Part shown: piece by piece, positions 25,235 to 38,224 of the stretch
How the letters are laid out: the number at the start of each line of letters is the position of its first letter
Numbering within the stretch: the stretch's first letter is position 1
DNA from: Hyalella azteca
Lineage: Eukaryota > Arthropoda > Malacostraca > Amphipoda > Hyalellidae
Assembly (NCBI RefSeq): GCF_000764305.2
Contig: NW_025935729.1
Location: 62,001 to 126,000, forward strand
DNA length: 64,000 nt
Direction: 5' to 3'
Notes under the pieces: model-generated
The model's input: the letters and a program-made list of their open reading frames with translations, nothing else
Told to the model about the DNA's origin: nothing
The model's database searches: none
Made by a program: the position numbers and the translations under genes

Positions 25235-26075
25235 CTCGTCCAGCCTCATTGAGAGACTTGCATGAATTGGCTTGAATGCATGCGGGTGCTGAGCACCAAT
25301 CGGGCTTTGGTTCCTATCATCACGATATAAAACAATATCGATATTATGTCGATAGCGACATAAAGTAATGTCTTTTGCAAGTGATATGAGCATAGCAAAT
25401 GGCGCGCTGGCGCTGAGGAACAATGTAGTTTTGGTTCCTATCATCACGATATAAAACAATATCGATATTATGTCGATAGCGACATAAAATAATACCGTTT
25501 GCAGTTGATATGAACACAGCAAATGGGTGCGGACACTGAGCACCAATCTGGCTTTGGTTCCTATCATCAAGATATAAAACAATATCGATATTATGTCGAT
25601 AGCGACATAAATTAATATCTTTTGCAGGTGATATGAACACAGCAAATGAGGTGCGGACGCTGAGCACCAAATATAGCTTTGGTTCCTATCCTCACGATAT
25701 AAAACAAAACCGATATAATGTCGATAGCGACATAAAATAATACCATTTGCAGGTGATATGAACACAGCAAATGGTGTGCTGGTGCTGAGGAACAATGTAG
25801 TTTTGGTTCCTATCATCACGATATAAAACAATACCGATATTATGTCGATAGCGACATAAAATAATGTCTTTTGCAAGTGATATGAGCATGGCAAATGGCG
25901 CGCTGGCACTGAGCAACAAATGTAGCTTTAGTTTCTCCCCTCACGATATAAAACAATACCGCTATTATGTCGATAGCGACATAAATTAATATCTTTTGCA
26001 GGTGATATGAATACAGCAAATGGGGTGCGGGCACTGGGGACAATGTAGCTTTAGTTTCTCCCCTGACGAGAAAAC
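25235..26075. repeat. 124 bp satellite-like array, about seven copies, each with two hairpins
   Basis: GGTTCCTATCATCACGATAT recurs at 25309, 25433, 25556, 25681 and 25805, then a diverged form near 25931 and 26054 (steps 123-126). Copies contain TATGTCGATAGCGACATA, a perfect 7 bp stem with a 4 nt loop. Most also contain CGATAT-AAAACA-ATATCG, a 6 bp stem. Minus-strand open frames across the array (to 241 codons) follow from the unit and are not treated as genes. Confidence 0.9.
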
Positions 26076-27120
26076 AACGATTATGAGCCTGGCAGTGGCG
26101 CTGTCAATTTCCTCGCATCGTTTATATACAGGCTGACCATTTACTTCGGTGATCAGCATTGCTTTGTACGGGATTCTGGCACCGGCAGACCAATCATGCT
26201 CATAGCTACAGATTTAAAAATAATATCTGTACTTATAAATCAATTTTGATGTAATAGTTTTTAATAAAATACGATTAAATGTGGTAAACGGTTGTTAATA
26301 TTTGCATTTTGACTGATATGTAGAATCTATGTTCTCTCGATAGGTTTTTTTCGATCATGGAACTGATTTTCATTATCGATAGTAATTTTTTCTAAGGCTG
26401 TAAACGAAGAAAAACTTCAGGAAAATCCGCCGTTTAGCTTCTTCATTTAAAGCAAAACAATGTAAATTTAAGTCTGTGTCTGAATAAGATAAATACTCGT
26501 ACATTTTGTTTGTTAATAAGGTTCTGAACAGTTGGCTATTTTGCCGCTATAGTTTCATGAAATATTTTTAGGGCAACGATTGCGCACGTGAGCAGGTGCA
26601 AAATGAAGCACGACGCTCAATGTAAACTAAAAGAAGTACAAGAAAGTGTGATGCATTAAAAGAGGTGTGGGAGAGTGCAGCTGAAGTGTTGCATTAGAAA
26701 ATTGCAGCACGACAGTCCTATTTCTTAATGGACTTTGAACACAACCGACAACGCTGGTGTGGACGTACAGTGTCAGCCGTTACATGGACTACAACCTCGC
26801 CTGCAGTTGTGAATGTTCTGAGGGACACTAAAATGGTGGAGTTTCTTCTCCATATAGAGAAGGAATAATCAATTAAAAGCATCATGTCTATATTTTTTTG
26901 ACCAAATCGAAATTAAACACGAATAAAAAAGTGATTATATTGTGAGAGGTGAAATGCATCGCATTTTCTAATTTTGATTTTGCTTTATTTGGAATATTAT
27001 ACTTCTGGTAAAATCAGCTGATATCATATAGGCACTTCGGATATTATTTATGAGTTGGCTTTTCCACACCCATTTTTTTGGCCGTAGTCAACTCAGTCCA
27101 CCCTCCTGTTCAAAAGCGAG
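26076..27120. other. Gene-free stretch
   Basis: No supported gene. Confidence 0.4.
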
Positions 27121-27358
27121 TGAAGCTCTGAGTTCAGAACTGAGTGTAGCTTTGAGTTTAGAACTGAGTGTAGCATTGAGTTCAGAACTGAGTGTAGAAG
27201 AACTAAGTGAAGCGTTGAGTTCAGAACTGAGTGAAGCTTTGAGTTTAGAACTGAGTGAAGTTTTGAGTTTAGAACTGAGTGAAGCTTTGAGTTTAGAACT
27301 GAGTGAAGCTCTGAGTTCAGAACTGAGTGAAGCTTTGAGTTCAGAACTGAGTGAAGAA
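27121..27358. repeat. 24 bp minisatellite, ten copies, open in one frame
   Basis: The unit is GAAGCTTTGAGTTTAGAACT plus GAGT. The plus frame 27050-27460 reads an 8-residue repeat (SELSEALS). It has no neighbouring exon, domain or clear splice site, so coding is unsupported although not excluded. Confidence 0.88.
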
Positions 27359-30300
27359 CCCTCTCATCTACTGACTGTCGCTAAACGCAAGACTCACGGT
27401 TTTAGAATTCCTATAACTGCTTCGCTGTACAAAATATCATTCTCTAACCAAAGAACTTGAATGACAAAGTTGACTCATATGGTTCAAATTGTTACGCCTA
27501 TATTCCTTACAAAGTCTCCAATAACTGTATTCTTTCTGCTACAGAGTGATCAACAATGTCTGAAGTGAGAGCATTGCGGTTAGACTAAAATCCGTAATCA
27601 CTGTTCCTATTCATAAAATGGCAAGGTTTCCCTACAATAAATCAAATTTTTATCCATGCACCGAAAAAATGTTGCGATGTATTTCTGCAACGCATCGTGA
27701 GTTGCATGTGACTCCATTTCAACCCATACTACTGAATGGCTTTTGTGATGTGTTTTCCCAATTACGCTTGGGGGATGCAAGGTGATTTAGAATTTGGGTT
27801 TTTAGGGAAAGGTTTAGGTTATGATCATTTCGATTGTTTCTTTGTTCTGAATATACTGGACTGATTTCTTTATATATATGTGATCATTTTATTTATATAT
27901 TTATCCAATATATTTTAATGACTGTTGTTACTAACTTATTTTTCAAAATACCTATAAATCGAAGAAATATTTTTGCCTTCTATCGCTCATGACATGGAGA
28001 TGAAAAAATTGCGCATCTGGTTTCACTGAAGAGTAGAAAACGCTTGCAAAAGTGCCAATCAAATCCAAAATTTTAAGTCCGGAAATCATTTCCTCCGTCA
28101 GTTCGTAATCAATTTTTCACATCATTCAAATATTATAAGATTAAATTCATGGTTTTATATTCAAAATTATCATGACAACGCTGAAGATGGACGTATAATG
28201 AATTTAATTCAAGCGTTGAATCTTGTATAACCATAAAAATTAAAAGATTAAAATAAATATTCAATGAATTATCTGGATATTTCACAATATTATGAGATGC
28301 ATTCTGTTCAATTTTTCATTGTTTACTATTTAAATAATATGAACTGAAAGTTTCTGCCCAGTTCGTAAGCTTAATTTAACCAGCAGGTAATCCATTTATA
28401 TTTCCGATTAGCTGAAATCAACATGCCAACAGATTCTTATTTAATATATTTTTATACTTTTAATCAACATTTCTGCGAAAAATCTCTCGTCAAATGCGAT
28501 GAATTACACAACGAATATTGAGTGTTCAAGCTTGGCCAATCGACGAACTCTACCGAGGATGAAAAATGCAGGAAGTCTGTTGATCCGAGGGCGGAACTGC
28601 TAGATATTCCAACCTGAATCAATAATGACTCAAGCGCGCATGTTTTATCATTAATCCGTTCCTTACCTGCGAGTGTGATGGCAATGATCATTCAGGTTAG
28701 GATTCATTTCACTTATGCAGTTTAAAATCTTCCAATTCATGTTCAGTTTGAAGGTTGATGAAAATTTTTGGTTAGATTCAACGACGCTACTTTTACATAG
28801 ATGCTTTATCCGAGCTACAAAGTAAAATTAATTTAGAAAGTTTTCTTCACCGAAAGAGCCGAATACAGCAAAAAGAAAACGTTATATGGTTCTTTGTTGA
28901 CTGTATCTTGTACAATCATTTGTGGAGGTTTCAAAAAATGTCCCAGGAGCTCTAATTTAAGAAAAATACAGGAAGAATGTGAATTAAATGCTACCAGTTA
29001 GTGTTTATTTGTAAGTAAAAACATGAAAAACGAATAAAGTTGAAAAACTAAAGGTTAAAATATAAGCAAAATATTCCATAAGGGATAACTCCAAAATAAG
29101 CAACCTGCAACGACATTAGTAAATACTTTAAAAATTGAGATATTTTATTATCTTCATTCAATGTGTGCAAAAGATGTAATTTGCTCGAGAGTTCGAGAGA
29201 AATTGAAGAGACACGCGAGGGGTCAGTAATCTAACATATTTGACGTTCTGGCGATGGAAACGAAATTTCTGATGTTATAAGCTGCGAGTGAACATTGCGC
29301 TGTATTTCAGTGATTATTATTATTATTATTATTATTATAAATAAATAATAAAAAATAATAATTTCACTGTTCACCAAAATTAAAATCCACCTGTCGAATT
29401 GCGTTCATTCATTTTAAAAGCACTGCTCGCTCAGTTTTTAGAAATGCATGCTCCTCTTCGAACACTTTGAGATCTATTCAAAAATTATAAATAACACGAA
29501 AGCTTTCACTTGAAAAGAATACTGCAGAGAGTTTATACCTGGATTCTAGGAAACATCAAGCCTCTGGAGTGATATGATTTATTAAGCTAACTTCATCGTT
29601 CTGAAGAGTGATTTTTCAGACTATTTTTTCAGAAGATGTACGAAAATATTAGTTATATAATCCATATTCATTTATTTTAAAATTAAGACGCAAAGCTTTT
29701 ACCCTAAAATTCAAACGACAGAGGTTGCTATTTACCAGGACTAACAATTTTTTCCTATAAAGTAGATTAGCGTAGTAAGAAACATTGATTTATTATAATT
29801 TAACGCGTTCAAAAAGAAATTATTTTAAATTACCTATATTGCTTCACTTATTTATCGCTCTTTATCTGAAATTTGAATAAATTCTTAACGCACCTGGAAT
29901 TTGTGAAAAAATTGAGTTTCCACATATTATCTAACACCGTTTTCAGGAATACTCTACTATATTACTAGAGCAAAGTGAAAAATTAACCATGACAAATATA
30001 TTTACCACAGCAAAGTGCGAATCAGCTTGCTAAAGACCCCCTTCGCATGTTGAATGTGCGCACGAAGTTTTCACGCAGAATCGAAATCTATATACAAAAT
30101 GTATTTTGTGTCATAATGTATCAAAATACATAATGTATTTTATATCATACTGTATCAAAATACATAATGTAATTTGAGTTACATATTGTATTTTGAGTTA
30201 AGCAGCGCACATTTGCTCTCTGCTGTTCGTAAACTTAATTAAGTAACTACGAACACTACCTGCTGTTTTCTAACCTTTTAATTTGCTTGAAAAATAAGTT

Positions 30301-33300
30301 TTTCTTCTCTTCAGCACAAATATTTGTGACGTACCAGCGGTTTGTGATGCACATTTGCAAACACATTTACGTTGTGTACAACTGCGTCAATTGGTTCGAC
30401 TTGACGCAATTTCTTGGTCGGACATCGAAGGTTTAAACATACACAGTATCCGGGATACCCTTTACTTCATCAGGTGAAAACAGAAATGTTTACACAACGA
30501 ATGCAGCATAATGGTGGGTGACACATGGGAATGTTATTTCTCATTAGTATTATCATGATCGAGAAGTAAAAGTAAGCGTTTAAGTTAAAAATTTAGAAAA
30601 TATTTACATTTTTATGTCCAAAACTAATAATTTCATAAAAACACTAGTCTGTCAAAACCGTGCAGTGATTATAATACGACCATACGATTGATTTTTTTCT
30701 ATTGGCGGCTGATTAATCACGATAAAAAAATGCATATTGTATAATCGGTAGTGAATAGAAAACTTATTGTAGGTTCTACCTAGCAGGAAATAATCTCAAA
30801 AGTCATTAAAAATCAAATATGAAGACATCACTACTTTGCATTCCGTCAAAAATGAATACATAATAGGGACATCACATGCAACATCTCACTGGGGTCATAC
30901 TCAGCATTACGCATCCCTCGTACGCAGGCGGGATCTTGCATTCCTGGCTTCTTACTTTAAAAATCTCAGGGATAACGTTAACGGAATTTGGCATTTGAGT
31001 AGTTAATGAATTTAAATGTAAAATATAGCTTATGTAATTTTAGAATGTTGTGAGTTATAGACATGCAGAAATTAACACCTACACGATTCCTTTATTTGAT
31101 CTATTTCGTTCGTGTCTATAATTCACCCGAATCCTGTGTGAATCAAAAATTTACAGCAAATACATGTACACCAAATTTTTACACTTTTGTTCAAGTATGA
31201 GAATCATAGAGGTGGTCGAGCAACCAATCCAAGTCTAAATATACCTGGAGTTTTAATACTTCTTCTAATCATCGTTGAAACTTTGAATTAATACGAGAGA
31301 TCTCTTTCACCGTTTGTAGAATTTAGGAAATGGTGATTCCTAAAGTGATTTAGGTCTACTTTAGCGTCCGATCATAAAAAAATATTTGATCGACTTTCAA
31401 ATTTTAATATCGCACGTAAGAAAATTATTCAATTAATTTTAAATATTAGTTTATTCAAGACACATGGCTGGGCTGGAGAGTTTACTTAGTCCTAATTATG
31501 AATTTAATAATCTAAAACTATGATATTCATGATAATCTAGAGGCGTTGCTCCATCTCCTCAAATTTTCCGCTATAAAGCAACGACTAAGAGGCTGGTTTC
31601 GAAGACTGGACTAAAGCAACCGTATAAAGAGTCATATAAAACATACAAAACTATAAGCAGTAATCCTTACTTAATCTTTTCTAATATGGGCAATAACTAC
31701 GGAGACCCTGATGGACTTGATCTGCACTGTGCTATTTGATGGAATCAATTAGTTGAATAAACTCGTGTCATTTTTAGGGAACGTAAAAGATGTAGAAAAA
31801 ATGCCTTAAGACTTGACAAAATGCCATCTTCTGCTTATTCATTGCAGGATAACAGACATGAATTCAAAATTAAAATAAATAACATCCAGCCTGGAAGGCG
31901 GTCGCAAAATGCCTCTAAGGGACATTTGGAACAGTAAATTAAATGTTGCCCATAAATCGAGTAATTTTTGATAATTTAGTGAACAGCACTGTATAATATG
32001 TGTGATTTTGCTTTTTGTTATGTCTTTTCTGTAAGATTAAAATAGCTCATTTACAGTTTTCCTGAATTTTTTTGTAATTTAGCACGCTTCAGATCGTGTA
32101 AGTTGATCAGAAAATAAAATGATTATAAACTTATTAGTTCACCGACCGTGATTCGTGAGTAATTCAGGTAATACTGTAGAAATTTGTTATTTCTTCCAAT
32201 TACGATGGTGAGCATAGTTCCGTGTAAATTTAAACTGTAAAAATATCCGACGAGGAAAATTTTGTACTCGATACTCGCGTACAAAAAAAGTCAGTTGCTA
32301 TATTTATAGTTAATACGTTTAAAAGCTTCAAAAAATGTCCGCATGTAAATGCGCAATCAAGTGAGTATAAGTAAAATCAGCTACACGATTTCTTATAATA
32401 TTGGTTGACGGTAATAATACTCCAAGGAAATGCATTCATGGCTTAAAAAACCCTCATATTAAGCACTAATATGTAGCGCTGACTAGCAAATCAATGGACG
32501 CCCAACACAAAAGTCAGTCGTAAAGCCATGTAAATGCTTCGATGTCGTGAGTGATAACAGAAATAACAAATTATTCGCTCGTGACACATAGCGCTAATAT
32601 TGACTTGAGAAGACAAAATTTGACATTCAAATATTAAATGATCCATCAACATATACATCAATAAATTATATTGGCTGCTGGTGATTATGAGGAAAATTCC
32701 GACTATTCAATGGAATCTCTTATTACTCTGAAATCGACATCTAACGAAAATTCAAGTTCGCAAAAATCAATCCTAATAATTTAAAACAGGCCCACCCATT
32801 ACCTAGCTTCATCTCCAAAAACGTTCCATTCAACTTGAACTAATGCAGATTTTCTCGATTCACGATTAGTCAATATGAAATTCACTGCACAGTAAATTTC
32901 ATGACGTAAAAACGAGTTTGAAATTTTTGGCTTTCGTTTCCAGCCTGCACCAGTTTTTGGTAATTGGTATGGTAACCTCGTGTACGAGTATAACATCAAA
33001 ACATGCATATTTAGGAGCTATGCTACGCTAACATATTAATGAGTGCAGAGTAGGATAAGATGGAAGGATTTCATGAAAGAGAATGCGATAAGTGAGATTT
33101 TAACCTTCTTACATAAATCACTTAGCGATTTCCTGATACTTTATCCCAATATCAGTGCACATCCTTATCAAGTTTGGGCCAACAAAAGAGCTAGTGAACA
33201 GGGCTCAATATGTGTAACTATTTTAACAATATAACCCATTAATTTTTTTTGTGACACCGTACGAGAAACTAAGGACCTCCAGGACCTCTGGAAATATTGG

Positions 33301-34851
33301 GTGTATCTGGAAAATTTCCAATATAATTTCTAGTAAAATGAGTTTCACCGTTATTTCATTAATTAATATCTGAAAAGACATCATTATGTAAATTTTGCCT
33401 ACTTATTCTGTTCACTCGCCAAGGTGATTACTAAAGGAAACGACTTTGATCTGATGTGGAGGTAATTGCTGTAATTTATTTAACCACTCGTTCCCTTTTC
33501 ACCAAAAAATCGAAATGCGAGCGGCCACGTCTGCTCTTGTGCGATCTCAACCAGAAGCTGCTGTACAATTAGCACTATGTTAGAGAAGTACAAATGCTTT
33601 AAAGTTAGAGATTAGCGTTTTAAACAATATGTATTATATTAAAGACGCACCTAAACAGGCGAGCAAATAGCAGTCTGGTTAATTCGTGCACTCATGTAAT
33701 TACATCAAGACATCAAAGAAATTAGTCTTAAATGATTTCTACCACAAAATAAAGTAAGTCAAAAGTCCCACAAACACTTACATATGCGCTCAAAAAAAAT
33801 TATAAGTCTTAAGACACAGAATTGGGCAAACAGCAATAATATATATAATAATAATACCTCTACACTGAAAAATATTTGGCTACGGCGCAGATATAATAAC
33901 ATCAAAACGTATGTCACTGATGACATCAAAATTGTTGTCTTCTCGTCTCGTGCACTTTTCTATGAACTTCAAATGCTACATGACTTATCTATAGAAAAAT
34001 TTATGAACGTATTGGAAGGAAAACAGCATGCACGACAACTCTCATCAGTTCTGCCTTGGTCCTGCTCACCGTGTCTGCGTGTGTTTCTCTCACTGGCTTC
34101 ATAGGGTGCCAAGCATTGCTTGAAATCGATTGATGGCTGCATCAAATATTGATTACCGTTGTTACCTTAAATTCCGGGAGCCAGAAAATGCTGGTGACCG
34201 AGGGTAGGCCTAAATAACTGATAACTTTAGCGGGTTACGATAAGGGAGTCCGCTAGATTTCACTCTCCCGATTCAGCTGCAGGGTGCTGAAGTGCCAATA
34301 TCTCATGCCATATTCCGATAACTCGATTCGTCAGTCGCGCCTCACGTGGGCGCTGTCAAATGTAGAACGTACTACAGCCAAGCGTTGCCTCCAATAGGTA
34401 TATAAAAGATTATACATTGTCAATGTAAAGCGTTGAGATTTTTTCGATATATTAATTCCATTTCACACGATCGATACTAAATTACTCAATCGTGTTGCCA
34501 CGACAATTTCTCATTTTGCACTCATGCTACGTTGCTGGTTAGAAGTTAACCAAGTTAGGAGCTTTCATCACTTAGCAACTCGACTGAATTATTCAGAGTG
34601 GACTTCATAGTTAATTGAAGAAGATTATATCACTACGTTTTCCATGTACAATTTTACCATGCAAGGGACGTGAGGCTATTCTAACTAACGCATTAGCCAG
34701 AAGCCATCAGGCTGTCAGATATCAAATATTCATTTCTCTTAACACGAAACTATGCATCACGAATTTGACGGCGTTAACGTAAACCAATAAAGATGCTGCC
34801 ACTAAACTCAATTCACACCACTAAATGCGCAACTTGAGCGCTGTAGCGAGC
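27359..34851. other. Long gene-free stretch
   Basis: About 7.5 kb of AT-rich DNA with no supported gene. It contains an ATT microsatellite (29312-29338) and a 34 bp tandem pair (30098-30165, AATGTATTTTGTGTCATAAT start). A plus-strand open frame at 33784-34104 has no recognisable product. Confidence 0.45.
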
Positions 34852-35769
34852 TCAGCTACAACTCTTAAAAGAGGCTTTTGAGGAAGTTTTGGAGGCTCTC
34901 CTAGCCTGCGAGTTTTGTCTGTCCAGTAGGGCTTGCGTCTCAAAAGTCGAGGACGTAATACTCATCAACGAGGAAGAATCAATAGGTTCTGTTGAAATTT
35001 CAATTTCAGTTTTCATTTCTCCGTCTATTTCGCACTCGATTTCATCTTCCTCCACAATACGTGACAGCGCCGCGTCGTCTGAGGCGGAGGGCGAAATCGT
35101 TGCCTTTGATGCGGTGGCTGCAGCACTTGCTGCTGAATCACCGTGAGGTTTCAGAGGCGGAATTTGGCCTGATGCACATTTACTACCATGTGCATTTGAA
35201 GAATTCGAGGCTTCTGGTGTGTTAAAAGCTGTTTCTGACACAATTGTGGTCATGGATACTCCATTTTGATGTGGCTTAATTCTTCGTTCTCTCACAGGAG
35301 TGACGTGACAGCTTTCGATATCTCGGGCTAATCTGTGGCCGGATTTGGAACGTGCTAGACGACTTTGAATATATTCATTGAGCTCTCTTTCTTCATTATT
35401 CGAGATAAATCTACTTACTGTGGTGAGAATCGCACCAATGAACACGAACACTGTACCTGTTCCCAATATATCGTTCTTTCTCTTTTTGTTCTTGTCCTCG
35501 TAACCTGGAATGATTGCGGTAAAAACAAGCATCAGTCCTATGACGATGAAGACTATCCCAACATGGAACATGGTAACTTGGCCGTACATGGTTTTGTTTT
35601 CGGACTTTTTGTTGAAGAAGACCTTACCGTCCATAGAAACCTGAGAGTCACGAGTAGATGAAACGGAAGTCCCAGAAGCTCTTCTGATTTTCGCCATCTT
35701 GTGTTCTTCCCATCGGTTTCTCTGGCGACGCACCGCCATCGCCGATTGCACTGCCTGCATCTTGACCAT
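34852..35769 (-). CDS. Two-pass membrane protein with long Ser-rich tail (305 aa), unnamed family
   Basis: The ATG at 35769 lies one base after a CAG (TTTGATGCAG/G), so translation probably starts just inside a second exon; the stop is TGA at 34854-34852. Residues 1-30 are basic (AMAVRRQRNRWEEHK). Helix 1 is about 66-89 and ends FTAIIPG. The loop KNKKRKND is strongly basic. Helix 2 is about 101-120 and starts ILGTGTVFVFIG. The tail 121-305 is polar, with Ser/Thr/Ala runs, an acidic patch (EEDEIECEIDGE) and a basic Ser-rich end (RRASKTSSKASFKS). The plan matches the 256 aa gene at 2931-6337: same strand, same position of ATG after an acceptor, LGTGT versus LGAGT. I infer paralogy. The intronless coding region contrasts with the four-exon relative. 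Function is not known. Confidence 0.85.
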   Translation of the reverse strand: MVKMQAVQSAMAVRRQRNRWEEHKMAKIRRASGTSVSSTRDSQVSMDGKVFFNKKSENKTMYGQVTMFHVGIVFIVIGLMLVFTAIIPGYEDKNKKRKNDILGTGTVFVFIGAILTTVSRFISNNEERELNEYIQSRLARSKSGHRLARDIESCHVTPVRERRIKPHQNGVSMTTIVSETAFNTPEASNSSNAHGSKCASGQIPPLKPHGDSAASAAATASKATISPSASDDAALSRIVEEDEIECEIDGEMKTEIEISTEPIDSSSLMSITSSTFETQALLDRQNSQARRASKTSSKASFKSCS

Positions 35770-37207
35770 CCTGCATCAAACAAACCAGCGATTTAAACAA
35801 TTATAGAAGTAATATTACACCTAAATTAATAAGATGTCTTGGAACGTGAACAGCAGATTCATCTATTGTCTGAGTTTATTTCTGACTGAACGTGAATGAC
35901 TCGAGTTTATCATTCTGCTAATACTTTTCGCGTTTCCCTATCGAAAAGAATAGCAGAATACTAACCTCAGAATCCAAAAGCGTCGTGTTTTAGCAGACTC
36001 GCGCCTCAAGAGTAATAATTGATAGTTTGCACGATAAAACCGTGCCAAACAAAAACAAGTCAAGCCGTGATAAATTCCAAGAAGCCACTTTTCACAATTA
36101 TCTTAAGTTGGTTGAGAAAAGACAGATCAAAAGGAAACAAAATCAAGATATCAGAATTCTTCACAAACACGAGAGGGCGAAAAGCTTTCAAATTTTTGAT
36201 TGCAGACCTGCAAATTAATCGAGTCATATGCAGAAAAATCAATTTTAAATAATCCAAAAGTTCAAACTGATACAGTTGCATCATCACAAAGAAAACGATG
36301 CAATGAAATAAATCAAATTGAAATTCGTCTTTAGGTTCAGTCACCATTCCCCCAATTAATGTATAAATGTAAGGCTGCATTTTTGTTACTAAATATTTAT
36401 AACATTTTAATTGAGTTCACCCTTTGCGTTCAGTTTTAAAAATCAATTCATTTTATCGTCATTAAAAGCTGAGAAAGTTTGTATAATGTATTTCACCTAA
36501 CACCGAGTCCTATAGATCATAAGCGATCAAAAGCCGCGTCCAGTGTTCAGCCATCACTGTCTTCGCTGAAACGATTCAGGAGTCGGAAATTAAGTGAGCA
36601 GCGTCCACCTGTTGCTCCAACAATTGACGAAGAAAACAACGAATCTTTTGAAATTAGACTCGGAGAGAGAGCCACATTTGCTTCAAGTAGCAATAAACCG
36701 AGAATCATATGGACTCATAATCGGTGTAGTTTTCCATTTAATTTCAGATTATATAAGTATTCATTTTCAACTCAACGGCGAGAACGATCAGTTTACCTTC
36801 ATGTGGTTTTCATTCCGAAATCTGCAGCGAAAAGTATAATCAAAATCTTGGACAGCAATAGTTCCTATTCAATCGAGTTCATATAAGTAACATTGATGAT
36901 GAACTAAGTGAAGAATAGGGCTGGCAGCTCCATCATTATAATGAAAACATACAAAGACAAATAAGGAGGGCATATCGTGCAAAAAATTGTGTCGTGAATT
37001 TCCAAGTCAGTACCATGCATTATTACGTCATATATAATTCATAGTAGTAGTCTTATACAGCTATGCGCTTGTTCTTTTTATTTATTCCCCGAGGTTTTAA
37101 ACTAAGCCGTCAACATCAGCTACAGACATTATCACAGATGACTGCTCTTGCAGCTGTACAGCTTTGCCCCCAACGGTGCTTGGACGCAGCCATCGATTTT
37201 AAAGCTG
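35770..37207. other. Upstream flank of the 305 aa gene
   Basis: It probably contains the 5' UTR exon and promoter of the minus-strand gene; neither can be located. A plus-strand open stretch (about 36500-36886) has a charged, exon-like composition (RFRSRKLSEQRPP) but starts without ATG and has no firm splice boundaries, so it is left uncalled. Confidence 0.35.
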
Positions 37208-37214
37208 CAGCTTG

Positions 37215-37269
<55 letters not shown>

Positions 37270-37271
37270 CT
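37208..37271. repeat. CTG/CAG trinucleotide microsatellite
   Basis: About 20 triplets of CTG with one GTT interruption. Poly-Ala, poly-Leu and poly-Cys plus frames and a poly-Ser minus frame all result from it. Confidence 0.95.
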
Positions 37272-38224
37272 CCACGGAACTGGGTAAAACGCCCCCTCCT
37301 CTCTCTGTGTACCCTCCCCTCCAGCGTGTCTTCTGTCCTCTTCGTCCCAATCTCTTCGAGCAAATTTCCGCCACGGTCACCCAGATTCCACTTAAAAGCC
37401 TAAAAAGATTAGCGAGCTGTGCATGTCGCAGTCAATAGGAGGGTGGATCATATTATGGTATGGGGCGCAGGCCCCAACAGTAACAGAACGAAGAACGTTT
37501 CTGAAAGAGGAAATAATGTATTACCAGCTTTTAAACAAGCTGCTGCATTTGTTCTTGCTGATCTGATTGTTTAACAGGCTGGAGAGTAAGCCATGATTGA
37601 AATTTAGTTAAGTTTATTCCTTCATGCAAGAGAATTGCATCACGTCATATTTAGGGTTTGTTCGGTATCTTGTTTTTATTCATTAAAACATATGAATTTG
37701 TAGCGTTATTTGTCTAGCCTAACAAGCGAGTCCAAATCCTCGTTAGTCAATCAGCCACCATCTTATTTCAGTTAACTTTTTTCATTCATGTTACGGAGTG
37801 CCCAGCATTCAGATGAATAATCCCAGTGTCCTGTTTCGCACACTCACACATTTAAGTTTTTTATGGTTGTCGTTCATCTTGAATGTTAACAAATCTGGAA
37901 CTAAATTCTGCATCCAAGTTTTAAAATTTCAATTATTTCTGCGCATTGAATAAGATATAGCAAGAATAAATTATCTAATTACTTTCACCTTTCATTTTTT
38001 TGTTCACAAAATGAGAGCGTCACTACCGGACTGGCGGAGTTCGCCTTGCTATGTAATGGCATTCCTGATCTTCGGCCTCACAAAAGAACGGCTTCATTTC
38101 AAGGCAGGATAGTTCGGTAAAAAAGTTGGCTAGGCTCGAGGTATTTGAATTTCAAAAAGTGCCGAAAATTTTCAGCTTTTTGACGTGAATTCTGAAGTGA
38201 ATTGAGAATTGTGCTAATTGGCGG
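37272..38224. other. Gene-free stretch
   Basis: No supported gene or element. Confidence 0.45.

Noticed and set aside
25184..25909. 241-codon minus-strand frame
   Set aside because: Entirely within the 124 bp satellite; frame is kept only where unit lengths allow.
36479..36886. 135-codon plus-strand frame with charged composition
   Set aside because: Starts from a non-ATG codon, no convincing acceptor or donor pair, no domain recognised.
37063..37438. Poly-Ala, poly-Leu, poly-Cys and poly-Ser frames
   Set aside because: All are readings of one CTG/CAG microsatellite.
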